The translations under genes and the position numbers were made by a program. DNA of 64,000 nt from Actinoplanes oryzae (GTDB lineage: Bacteria; Actinomycetota; Actinomycetes; Mycobacteriales; Micromonosporaceae): NCBI RefSeq assembly GCF_030757795.1, contig NZ_JAUQWH010000033.1, positions 1 through 64,000 of the forward strand, written 5' to 3'. The notes beneath the pieces are model-generated. The model did not search any database. It was given only the letters and a program-made list of their open reading frames with translations, and was not told the origin of the DNA. The number at the start of each line of letters is the position of its first letter. Positions within the stretch are counted from its first letter, which is position 1. Shown here piece after piece: positions 15,919-23,287 of the stretch.

Positions 15919-15935
15919 CCTATCGATTCGATAGG
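15919..15935. promoter_or_regulatory. CCTAT-N7-ATAGG dyad upstream of the SsuD-like gene
   Basis: CCTATCGATTCGATAGG is a near-perfect palindrome (arms CCTATCGA/TCGATAGG around one base) in the 95-base divergent gap between the SsuD-like gene and the phosphotransferase gene. It matches the 3100-3116 site in arm sequence and spacing. Placement 21 bases before the SsuD-like ATG fits an operator. Confidence 0.65.
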
Positions 15936-15992
15936 GTGCGTGCACGAACAAATCGGTTGCCCCGGAGGCCCGGCGGCCGTAGCTTCCGCGGG

Positions 15993-16919
15993 GTGGACCT
16001 CTCTCGTCTGGGCGTGCCGGCCGGTCCGATGGTCCGGGTCCACGGCGGCTTCGCCAACCGGATGTTCCGGCTGGACACCGATCAGGGCTCGTTCGCGGTG
16101 AAGGAGCTGACCGTCCAGGGCCGCCGCGTGCCCTACCGCGCCGCGGACGTGTTCCGCTTCGAGCGGGCGGCCTTCGCGGCCGGCATCCCGATGCCGGAGC
16201 CGATCGCCGCGAGCGAGCACATGCTCGTGCACCGCTGGGTGCGGGGCGAGCCGGTGCCCGAGGAGCCGGTGCCCCCGGCGTACGCGTTCGAGGTCGGGCA
16301 GATCCTCGCGCGCCTGCACGCCCTCGACGTCGCCTGGAGCGGCCCGGCGGCCGGCGAGCCCGTGTCCCGCGACTGGCCCGAGCTGGCCGCGCGGGCGACG
16401 GCGACCGGGCAGCCGTGGGCCGGCGAGCTCGCCGCCCGGGTGGAGACGTTCCTCGCGATCGCCGAGTTCGCCGCCACCTGCGAGCGGCCGGGCCCGATCG
16501 TGCTCACCCACCGCGACATCCAGCCGTGGAACCTGCTCGCCCGCGCGGGCCGGCCCGTGGTGCTCGACTGGGAGCTGTCGGGGCTGCTCGACCTGTCCGG
16601 CGAGCTCGGGTCGACCGCGCTGGGCATCGCCAAGGGGCCCGGGTTCGACGACGTCCGGCCCGCCGTCTTCCGGGCGGTCCTCGACGGTTACGCCGCGGGC
16701 GGCGGGACGCTGCCGCCGCCGGGGCCGGGCTGGTTCGCGTACCTGATCGGGGGGTGGCTGGGGCACACGAGGTGGCACGTCCTGCGCTGCCTGACCGGCG
16801 CGGAGGCCGCCACCGGCCCCGAGCCGGCGCTGTCGCACGAGTCCGTCCGCGCCGGCCTGCGCGGCCTGCCCGAGCTGTACGGCCGGCTGCCCGACCTGCA
16901 GGACCTCCTGCGCCGGTGA
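15993..16919 (+). CDS. Aminoglycoside phosphotransferase-like (APH/CHK) kinase
   Basis: A 308-residue protein-kinase-fold phosphotransferase. It shows a Gly-rich nucleotide segment (VHGGFANRMFRLDT), the ATP-binding Lys in SFAVKELTV, the catalytic loop VLTHRDIQPWNLL (Brenner motif H-x-D-x5-N) and PVVLDWELSG carrying the metal-binding Asp. Substrates in this family range from aminoglycosides to choline, homoserine and sugars; context does not decide. GTG 15993 is preferred because it begins just before the first conserved residues; a GTG at 15936 would add 19 residues and would abut the dyad. It is divergent from the SsuD-like gene. Confidence 0.85.
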   Translation: MDLSRLGVPAGPMVRVHGGFANRMFRLDTDQGSFAVKELTVQGRRVPYRAADVFRFERAAFAAGIPMPEPIAASEHMLVHRWVRGEPVPEEPVPPAYAFEVGQILARLHALDVAWSGPAAGEPVSRDWPELAARATATGQPWAGELAARVETFLAIAEFAATCERPGPIVLTHRDIQPWNLLARAGRPVVLDWELSGLLDLSGELGSTALGIAKGPGFDDVRPAVFRAVLDGYAAGGGTLPPPGPGWFAYLIGGWLGHTRWHVLRCLTGAEAATGPEPALSHESVRAGLRGLPELYGRLPDLQDLLRR

Positions 16920-16943
16920 GCGGGCCCGCGGCGCCTGCCCGGC

Positions 16944-18275
16944 TCAGGACGGGAAGACCTTGCCCGGGTTGAGGATGCCGCGCGGGTCGAAGAGATCCTT
17001 CAGCCCGCGTTGCAGGGCGTGCTGCACCGGTCCCAGCTCCGCCGCCAGCCACTCCCGCTTCAGCGTGCCCACCCCGTGCTCGCCGGTGATCGTGCCGCCC
17101 AGCTTCAGGGCCAGCTCGAAGATGGCGTCGGCGGCGGCCGCGGCGGCCGGCGGGATGCCCGGCTCCGCGGGGTCGGTGACGATGATGGGGTGGACGTTGC
17201 CGTCGCCGGCGTGGGCGAGGGTGCAGATGCGCACGCCGTGGGCCTCGGCGATCGCCGTGATGCCGGTGATCGCCTCGGCGACGCGGGAGCGGGGGACCGC
17301 GATGTCCTCGATGAGCGGGCGGCCGAGGCGCTCGATCGCGGGCAGGGCCTGGCGGCGGGCGGCGAGCAGGTCGGTGCCGGTCGTGCTGACCTCGACGGAG
17401 GTGGCGGCGGGCGCCAGGGCGGCGGCCACCAGCTCGCCCTCGCCGGCGCCGTCGGTCTGGACGATGAGCAGCGCGCCGCCGCGGGCCGCCAGGGTGGCAC
17501 CGGTGGCGGCGTCGATGGCGGCGATCGTGGCGGCGTCGAGCAGCTCGGCCAGCACGGGCTGGACGGGCAGCGTGGCGCACGCCGCGGCGGCCGCCCCGGC
17601 GTCCGGGAAGGAGGCGGCGACGGTGGCCCGGGCGGGCGGGATCACGCGCAGGCGCAGCGTCGCCCCGACGATCACGCCGAGGGTGCCCTCGCTGCCGACG
17701 AACAGGCCGGTCAGGTCGTAGCCCGCGACGCCCTTGACGGTGGCCGTGCCCGTGCTGATCCGGCGCCCGTCGGCGAGGACCACGTCGAGGCCGAGGACGG
17801 AGTCGCGGGTGACGCCGTACTTGGCGCAGCGCAGCCCGCCCGCGTTCGTCGCGATGTTGCCGCCGATGGTGGAGATCTCGAAGCTCGCGGGGTCGGGGGC
17901 GTAGCCGAGGCCGTGCTCCGCCGCCGCCCGGTCCAGGTCGGCGGTGATCACGCCGGGCTCGGCGACCGCGACGCCGTCGACCGGGTCGATCGCGAGGATG
18001 CGGTTCATCCGGGACAGGTCGAGCACGACGGTGCCGGCGCCCGCGGTGGCCGCGCCGGTCATGCTCGTCCCGGCGCCGCGGGGCACGACGGGCGTACCCG
18101 CCGCGTGGGCCGCACCCAGGACGGCCTGGACCTCCGCGGGGCCCGCCGGGAAGACGACCGCCGCCGGCTCGCCGGGGGGAGACCAGCCGGACCGGTCGGT
18201 ACGCCGCGACGCCCGCACGTCCGCGTCCACGCTGAACGCCACGCCGGTCCCCGCGAGCCACCCGGGCGCGGTCAC
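16944..18275 (-). CDS. FAD-linked oxidase, GlcD/D-lactate dehydrogenase type
   Basis: A 443-residue flavoprotein of the vanillyl-alcohol-oxidase fold that oxidises 2-hydroxy acids. The PCMH FAD domain shows VVPRGAGTSMTGAATA, PGVITADLDRAAAEHGLGYAPDPAS, TIGGNIATNAGG and YGVTRDSVLGLDVVLADG. The C-terminal oxidase domain shows CTLAHAGDGNVHPII with the conserved His residues, GEHGVGTLKREWL and LFDPRGILNPGKVFP. It is last in the four-gene minus-strand operon and overlaps the upstream gene by GTGA. In this company the substrate may be a 2-hydroxy or 2-mercapto acid produced by its partners; that is inference. Confidence 0.92.
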   Translation of the reverse strand: MTAPGWLAGTGVAFSVDADVRASRRTDRSGWSPPGEPAAVVFPAGPAEVQAVLGAAHAAGTPVVPRGAGTSMTGAATAGAGTVVLDLSRMNRILAIDPVDGVAVAEPGVITADLDRAAAEHGLGYAPDPASFEISTIGGNIATNAGGLRCAKYGVTRDSVLGLDVVLADGRRISTGTATVKGVAGYDLTGLFVGSEGTLGVIVGATLRLRVIPPARATVAASFPDAGAAAAACATLPVQPVLAELLDAATIAAIDAATGATLAARGGALLIVQTDGAGEGELVAAALAPAATSVEVSTTGTDLLAARRQALPAIERLGRPLIEDIAVPRSRVAEAITGITAIAEAHGVRICTLAHAGDGNVHPIIVTDPAEPGIPPAAAAAADAIFELALKLGGTITGEHGVGTLKREWLAAELGPVQHALQRGLKDLFDPRGILNPGKVFPS

Positions 18276-18703
18276 GGTGTCACCGGCGAGCGGCGCACCA
18301 GGGGCAGCACGAACCGCTCGTGGTCGAACGCGTCGACGACCGGGTCGAACCCGCGCAGCACGATCAGCTCGCACCCCGCCTCGGCGTAGTCGCGCAGGGC
18401 CGCCGCGACGGTCGCGTACGAGCCGACCAGCGCGGGCGGCTCGGCGGCGTTCGTGGCGGTGATGATCGGCGTCCACAGCGCCCGGTCGTGGTGCTCGCCG
18501 CGGGCGGCCAGGTCGAGCAGCCGCCGGGCCTCCGGGTCGGCGGGCGGCGGCTCGTCCCCGGCGTCGGCCTGCAGGTCGGCCAGGATGCGGTAGGCCTTGT
18601 CCCACGCGAGCTCGTCCGTGGCCGCGACGATCAGGTGCACCACCAGCGAGGGGCGGGCGTCGGCCGGCACGGGCTCGTCGGCCTTGATGAACGTGACGGT
18701 CAC
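18272..18703 (-). CDS. Isolated C-terminal half of an LLM (SsuD-like) monooxygenase
   Basis: A 143-residue protein that aligns only with the last third of SsuD-type monooxygenases. Its VVHLIVAATDELAWDKAYRIL corresponds to the RLHVIARDTSEAAW region of the SsuD-like protein of this window. Its PALVGSYATVAAALRDYAEAGCELIVLRGFDP corresponds to LVGSHVEIADRIEEY and what follows. The N-terminal barrel half with the flavin site is absent. It nevertheless has a GTG start exactly in a GTGA overlap with the upstream gene and ends in a GTGA overlap with the downstream gene, so it is kept in translational register. Either it is a remnant held for coupling or it has a new, non-flavin role. Confidence 0.75.
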   Translation of the reverse strand: MTVTFIKADEPVPADARPSLVVHLIVAATDELAWDKAYRILADLQADAGDEPPPADPEARRLLDLAARGEHHDRALWTPIITATNAAEPPALVGSYATVAAALRDYAEAGCELIVLRGFDPVVDAFDHERFVLPLVRRSPVTP

Positions 18704-20505
18704 GGCGTCGTCTCCACCGGGCGCGCCGGGTCCGAGCTCCACGCCGACCACGAGCCGGGATAGAGCGCCGCGTCGATGCCCGCCACGGCCAGCGCGGCGA
18801 TCTCGTGCGCGGCGGTCACCCCGGAGCCGCAGTAGACGCCGACGCGCTGCCCGGCCAGGTCCGCGAAGCGCTCGGGCAGGTCCGGCCGGAACACGGGTAC
18901 GTCCCCCGCCGCCAGGTTCTCGCCGGTGGGCCGGCTCACCGCGCCCGGGATGTGCCCGGCCCGCGGATCGATCGGTTCCACCTCGCCGCGGTAGCGCTCA
19001 CCGGCCCGCGCGTCGAGCAGCACCCCGGTCGCCGGCAGCGCCGCGGCCTCGTCGGCGGTCAGCGTCGGCAGGTGCCCGCCGGTCAGGGTGATCCGGCTCG
19101 GGGGCTGCGCCGCGGCCGCGCCGGTGGCCTGCGCGTAGCCCTCGGCCGCCCAGGCCGCGAGGCCGCCGTCGAGGATGCGGACGTCGTCCACCCCGGCCCA
19201 GCGCAGCAGCCACCAGGCCCGGGCGGCGGCGAGCCCGCCGCTGTTGTCGTAGACGACGACGCCCCGGCTGCGGGTGACGCCCCACCGGCGGGCGTGCGTC
19301 TGCAGATCGGCGACGGCCGGCAGCGGGTGCCGGCCGGCGCCGGGCGCGTGCGGGCCGGCCAGCTCGGTGTCGAGGTCCACGTAGACGGCGCCCGGCAGGT
19401 GCCCGTCGCGGTAGTGCTGCTCGCCGTGCGGGTCGCCGAGCGCCCACCGGACGTCGAGCAGCACCGGCGGCTGCGGTCCGGCCAGGCGCTGGTACAGCTC
19501 GGCGGCCGTCACCAGCACCCCGGCGCGGCGGCCGGCGAGCGCCGGGAGGGTGGCGAGCAGGTCGGCGTCGTCCAGGGATCCGGCGGCGGTCCCGTCCGCG
19601 TACGCCCGCTGCACCCGGGCCTGGATCGCCGCGTTCAGCGGCGCCCGGGCCCCGGAGAGGCGCGCCAGCAGCACGACCTCCCCGTGCAGGTAGTCGGTCT
19701 CCGGGGCGGCGCCGCGGGCGAGGCTCTGCCACGTGGAGTTGTGCCCGCGCGGGTGGCCGGGCAGCTCGGCGACGTGGAAGTCGCCGGTGTCCGGGGTCTG
19801 GACGGCGACTCCCGCTGCGGCGAACGCCTCCCGGGCCTCCCTGCGCAGCTCGGCGAGGGCCCGCCGGCGCAGCTCGGTGTCGCCGTAGAGGGCGTCGAGG
19901 CCGTTGTAGAGGTTCCCGAGGAGCTTGCCCGCCTTGTACGGGCCGATGTCGGCGACCTCCCGCACGTCGAACCCGCCGGCCCGCAGCTCGGCCGCGGCGA
20001 CGGCGCTGCGGGCGGTCGTGCCGAGCCAGAGGACGGCCGGCACGGGCGCGCCGGGGGACAGGACCGTGCCGGCCTCGGTGAACTGGGCGGGGATCCAGAT
20101 CACGGTGCCGATCACCTCGGCGAACCAGCGCAGGGCGGTGCGCTCGTTGGCGAGGCCGTTCTGGACCGTCAGGAGCGGCAGGTCGGTGGCGGCCAGGCCG
20201 GTGCTGCCGTCGGTGCGCTTGACCGGGCGCCAGGCCCACGCGCGTACGGCGGCCTCGGTGTCCTGGCTCTTGACCGCGAGCACCAGGACGTCGCCCTCGC
20301 GCAGCTCGACGTCGCCGGGGCCGGCCGCCACGGGGATGTGCACGTGGCGGGGGCCGTCGGGGCGTACGTAGGTCAGGGGCCGGGCGCGCAGGGCCGCGAG
20401 CTGGGCGCCACGCGCGACCAGCAGCACGTCGCGGCCCGCGGTGTGCAGCTCGGCGGCGAGCGACGCGCCGACCGCCCCCGCCCCGATGACGATCAGGCGG
20501 GTCAT
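18700..20505 (-). CDS. Ketopantoate reductase-like / rhodanese sulfurtransferase fusion
   Basis: A 601-residue continuous two-part protein. Residues 1-329 are a PanE/ApbA-type reductase: Rossmann motif VIGAGAVGAS, VLAVKSQDTE, LPLLTVQNGLANE and KLLGNLYNGLDAL. Residues 330-601 are a two-domain thiosulfate/3-mercaptopyruvate sulfurtransferase. The first rhodanese domain is inactive (VVVYDNSGG) and the second has the active-site loop CGSGVTAAHE with Cys559. No stop or obvious internal start separates them. The 5' end overlaps the hydrolase gene (ATGA) and the 3' end overlaps the LLM-half gene (GTGA). It likely links reduction of a 2-keto acid to persulfide handling; no function is proven. Confidence 0.88.
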   Translation of the reverse strand: MTRLIVIGAGAVGASLAAELHTAGRDVLLVARGAQLAALRARPLTYVRPDGPRHVHIPVAAGPGDVELREGDVLVLAVKSQDTEAAVRAWAWRPVKRTDGSTGLAATDLPLLTVQNGLANERTALRWFAEVIGTVIWIPAQFTEAGTVLSPGAPVPAVLWLGTTARSAVAAAELRAGGFDVREVADIGPYKAGKLLGNLYNGLDALYGDTELRRRALAELRREAREAFAAAGVAVQTPDTGDFHVAELPGHPRGHNSTWQSLARGAAPETDYLHGEVVLLARLSGARAPLNAAIQARVQRAYADGTAAGSLDDADLLATLPALAGRRAGVLVTAAELYQRLAGPQPPVLLDVRWALGDPHGEQHYRDGHLPGAVYVDLDTELAGPHAPGAGRHPLPAVADLQTHARRWGVTRSRGVVVYDNSGGLAAARAWWLLRWAGVDDVRILDGGLAAWAAEGYAQATGAAAAQPPSRITLTGGHLPTLTADEAAALPATGVLLDARAGERYRGEVEPIDPRAGHIPGAVSRPTGENLAAGDVPVFRPDLPERFADLAGQRVGVYCGSGVTAAHEIAALAVAGIDAALYPGSWSAWSSDPARPVETTP

Positions 20506-21227
20506 GCGGCCACCGCGATCGCGGGCAGGTCCGTACCCAGTCGCAAGCGTTCCAGGAACTGGACGACCAGGGCGGCGACGGTGCGGTGCGTGACGTCGTT
20601 GAGGATGTCGTGGCGGCCGCCCTCGATGACGGTCAGCGCGGCGACCGGGCCGGCGGGGTAGTGGCCGCGGGCCCGGCCGAGCGGGCTGATCAGGTCGGCG
20701 CTGCCGTGCAGGCCGAGGACCGGCAGGGCGACCGGACCCACATTTCCCGTCAGTTCGGTAGGAATTGGGGCCGACGAGAGGGCGCCGGCGCCGCTCAGCA
20801 CCCGCTGGTGGTTGGGGCAGGCGGTGCGGGCCTCGATGTCGGCCTCGGACCAGGCCTGCGGGCTCGCCTCGTGGCCGCCGAGGTCGATGCCGAGCGCGGG
20901 CGCCTGCCGCGGCACCGGCAGCCCCGCCAGCACCAGGCCGTCGAGCCCCGGCGTGCCCCGGGCGGCGAGCGCCAGCGCGAACAGCGCACCCGTGTCGGAG
21001 CCCACGACGACGTGCGGGGCCTCCTCGCTCAGCAGCAGCTTCTCCGCCGCCGCGACGCTCGCCGCCAGGTCGCTCGTGACGTCCGGCAGCACCCGGACGC
21101 GGTAGGCGTCGGCGGCGAGGCGACGGCCGAACCGCGCGTACACCTCCGGGGTCTCGCCGCGCCCCGCCGCGACGACGACGGTGCCGCGCGGGTTGATCCC
21201 CTCGGGCTCGTTCCACTGGTCGCTCAT
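20502..21227 (-). CDS. Alpha/beta hydrolase with Asp at the nucleophile position
   Basis: A 241-residue alpha/beta hydrolase, first gene of the minus-strand operon. ATG 21227 has AGGA upstream. Strand/elbow VVVGSDTGAL gives a G-x-Nu-x-G motif of Gly76-Ser77-Asp78-Thr79-Gly80, so the nucleophile position is Asp, as in haloalkane/fluoroacetate dehalogenases and epoxide hydrolases, not Ser. LGLHGSADLI gives the acid Asp178, and GGRHDIL gives His206. A cap region follows GLPVPRQAP. Downstream genes are coupled by overlaps. The substrate is unknown; the Asp suggests hydrolysis of a C-halogen or epoxide bond or a non-catalytic role. Confidence 0.85.
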   Translation of the reverse strand: MSDQWNEPEGINPRGTVVVAAGRGETPEVYARFGRRLAADAYRVRVLPDVTSDLAASVAAAEKLLLSEEAPHVVVGSDTGALFALALAARGTPGLDGLVLAGLPVPRQAPALGIDLGGHEASPQAWSEADIEARTACPNHQRVLSGAGALSSAPIPTELTGNVGPVALPVLGLHGSADLISPLGRARGHYPAGPVAALTVIEGGRHDILNDVTHRTVAALVVQFLERLRLGTDLPAIAVAA

Positions 21228-21266
21228 GGTCAGATCCTGACCTTCCGGACCCGCCCGCGTCCAACT

Positions 21267-21302
21267 ACGATCCCGAATCGTCATCGACAACAGTCTGTTA
21301 TC
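21267..21302. promoter_or_regulatory. Two dyads in the LysR/hydrolase divergent promoter
   Basis: The 98-base gap holds ACGATCCCGAATCGT (21267-21281; arms ACGAT/ATCGT) and GACAACAGTCTGTTATC (21286-21302; core AACAG-T-CTGTT). Paired dyads of this kind between a LysR gene and its divergent target are typical recognition and activation sites. The neighbouring LysR protein is the obvious candidate binder. Confidence 0.6.
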
Positions 21303-21325
21303 AATCGGTTGCTAGCGTCCCGGGC

Positions 21326-22162
21326 ATGGGACCTGTACTCGACATCGTGGCCCTGCGCAGCCTCGTCGGCGTCGCCGACTGCGGCGGCTTCCACCGCGCC
21401 GCCGAGGCGCTGTGCCTGAGCCAGCCGGCCGTCAGCCAGCACGTCCGCCGCCTCGAGAGGGCCGTGGGTCACCCGCTTGTCGAGCGCCGCGGCCGCGGCA
21501 CCGCCTTCACCGCCGAGGGCCACCTGCTGCTCGCCGACGCCCGCCGCATCCTCGCCGCCCACGACGACGCCGTCCGCCGCCTGGTCCGCCCGGCCGTGAC
21601 CACGGTGACCGTCGGCACGACCGAGCACGCCGCCGACCTCATCCTGCCCATCGTCACGGCGGCGCTGGACGGGCTCGAGGTGCGCTTCCGGGTCGACCGC
21701 ACGGCCCGGCTCGACGAGGCCGTCGACCGCGGCACCCTGGACCTGGCCGTGGCGATGTCCGAGGTGTCCGGCGCGGTCACCGAGCCGGTCGGGTCGCTGC
21801 CCCTGACCTGGTACGCCGCCCCGACCTTCAAGCAACCGGCCCCCGGCGCTCCCTGGCCGGTCGTCGCCATCGAGCAGCCCTGCCTGCTCCGCAAGCGGGC
21901 CCTCGAGGCGCTGACCGGGCAGGGCCTGAACCCGTACGTGGTCTGCGACGCGGGCTACTCCGCGGGCGTGACCAACGCCGCCCGGGCCGGCCTCGGCGTG
22001 GCCCTGCTGGCCGACTCCGGCGACGCGCCCGAGGGCCTCACCGCCCGCCCGGACCTGCCGCCCGTGCAGCCCGCCGCCCTGGGCTTCCGCACGCGGCAGG
22101 GCGCGGACCCGGAGCTGGCCGCCACCGTGCGCGGGGCCCTGCGCGCCGCCCTCGCCGCCTGA
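21326..22162 (+). CDS. LysR-family transcriptional regulator
   Basis: A 278-residue regulator. The N-terminal winged helix (about residues 5-64) is canonical: ALRSLVGVADCGGFHRAAEALCLSQPAVSQHVRRLE. A LysR substrate domain follows, with FRVDRTARLDEAVDRGTLDLAVAM and a late VVCDAGYSAGVTNAARAGLGVALLA. It is transcribed away from the hydrolase/PanE-rhodanese/LLM-half/GlcD operon, so it probably controls that operon through the two dyads in the shared promoter. Effector unknown. It converges on the M20 peptidase gene with only 6 bases between the stops. Confidence 0.92.
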   Translation: MGPVLDIVALRSLVGVADCGGFHRAAEALCLSQPAVSQHVRRLERAVGHPLVERRGRGTAFTAEGHLLLADARRILAAHDDAVRRLVRPAVTTVTVGTTEHAADLILPIVTAALDGLEVRFRVDRTARLDEAVDRGTLDLAVAMSEVSGAVTEPVGSLPLTWYAAPTFKQPAPGAPWPVVAIEQPCLLRKRALEALTGQGLNPYVVCDAGYSAGVTNAARAGLGVALLADSGDAPEGLTARPDLPPVQPAALGFRTRQGADPELAATVRGALRAALAA

Positions 22163-22168
22163 GCGCCG

Positions 22169-23251
22169 TCAGCCCAGCGAGCGGAGGAAGGACGTCAGGG
22201 CCTGCCTGTACGGCGCCACGGTGGCCAGGTCGGCGTACTCCTCGGGGCCGTGCAGGCCGTCCCCGCCGGGGCCGAAGATGACCGCGTCCGTGCCCGCCGC
22301 GTAGTAGAAGCGGCCGTCCGCCGCGCCGTGCTTGCGCAGCAGGTCGCCGCTGTAGCCGGCCTCACGCGCGGCCGCCTGCAGCAGGGCCACGTCGCCGGAG
22401 TGCGGGTCGGCCCAGTGCGGCGCGCCCAGGTTGTCGACGGTCACCCGCACCCCGCACAGACCTTCCAGGTACGCGGTCAGCTCGGCGGCCGTCTTCCCGG
22501 TGAGCTCGCTGTCCTGGGGCGGGAACCGGATGTCCAGCCACGCGGTGGCCACCCCGGGCACCTGGTTGACGGCGCTGTCCGGGGTCTCGATGCGCGCCAC
22601 GTTGACCGTGGTGACCCACTCCTCCGCGGCCGGCACCGGATGGCGCTCGAGCAGCCGCCCGATCGCCGCCTGCAGGGTGAGCAGGGCGTTGTCGCCGTTC
22701 CACAGGTACGCGGCGTGGGCGGTGCGGCCGGTCGCGTGCAGCCGGATCTGCAGGATGCCCTTGCTCTCGTTGACGACCCGCAGCGCGCTCTGCTCCCCGA
22801 TGACCACGAAGGCGGCCTCGACCCCCTCGGCGATCTGGTGCGCCGTCCCGTGGAAGCCGCCGACCTCCTCGTCGGTGACCAGCTGCAGCCCCAGGGGGTA
22901 CGGGACCTCGCGCGCCAGCTCGCGGAAGACGTCGGTCAGGACGAGGGTGGCCAGCTTCATGTCGTGCGCGCCCCGGCCGTACAGGCGACCGGCGTCGATC
23001 CGGGGCCGGAACTGCTCGCCGGTGCCCGGGACGACGTCGACGTGCCCGTTGAGGAGCACCCGGAACCGCGGCCGTGGCCCGCCCGTCCACAGCAGCGCGC
23101 TGGGCTTGCCGTGCGACTCGAACCACTCGACCTCAAAGCCCGGCCCGGCGTACGCCACCACGTGATCGAGCGCCCGCTTGAGCTCGGCGGGCCGGTCGGC
23201 GGTCGAAGGAATCGCGATGAGCTCCCGCGCGGCGGCCACGATCTCGTCCAT
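22169..23251 (-). CDS. M20-family metallopeptidase/deacylase (ArgE/DapE type)
   Basis: A 360-residue zinc hydrolase. Metal ligands are visible: His70 in LLNGHVDVVPG, Asp97 in YGRGAHDMK, the catalytic Glu and ligand Glu at 128/129 in VTDEEVGG, and a C-terminal His in DGLHGPEEY. The dimerisation domain lies between (SKGILQIRLHATGRTAHAAY). Members remove acyl or acetyl groups from amino acids or cleave dipeptides and carbamates; the exact substrate is not evident. The gene stands alone, tail to tail with the LysR gene and 36 bases upstream of the end of the BBE-type oxidase gene in the same direction. Confidence 0.9.
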   Translation of the reverse strand: MDEIVAAARELIAIPSTADRPAELKRALDHVVAYAGPGFEVEWFESHGKPSALLWTGGPRPRFRVLLNGHVDVVPGTGEQFRPRIDAGRLYGRGAHDMKLATLVLTDVFRELAREVPYPLGLQLVTDEEVGGFHGTAHQIAEGVEAAFVVIGEQSALRVVNESKGILQIRLHATGRTAHAAYLWNGDNALLTLQAAIGRLLERHPVPAAEEWVTTVNVARIETPDSAVNQVPGVATAWLDIRFPPQDSELTGKTAAELTAYLEGLCGVRVTVDNLGAPHWADPHSGDVALLQAAAREAGYSGDLLRKHGAADGRFYYAAGTDAVIFGPGGDGLHGPEEYADLATVAPYRQALTSFLRSLG

Positions 23252-23287
23252 CCGGCCATGATGTCACCCGGCCGCGCCGGGCACCGG

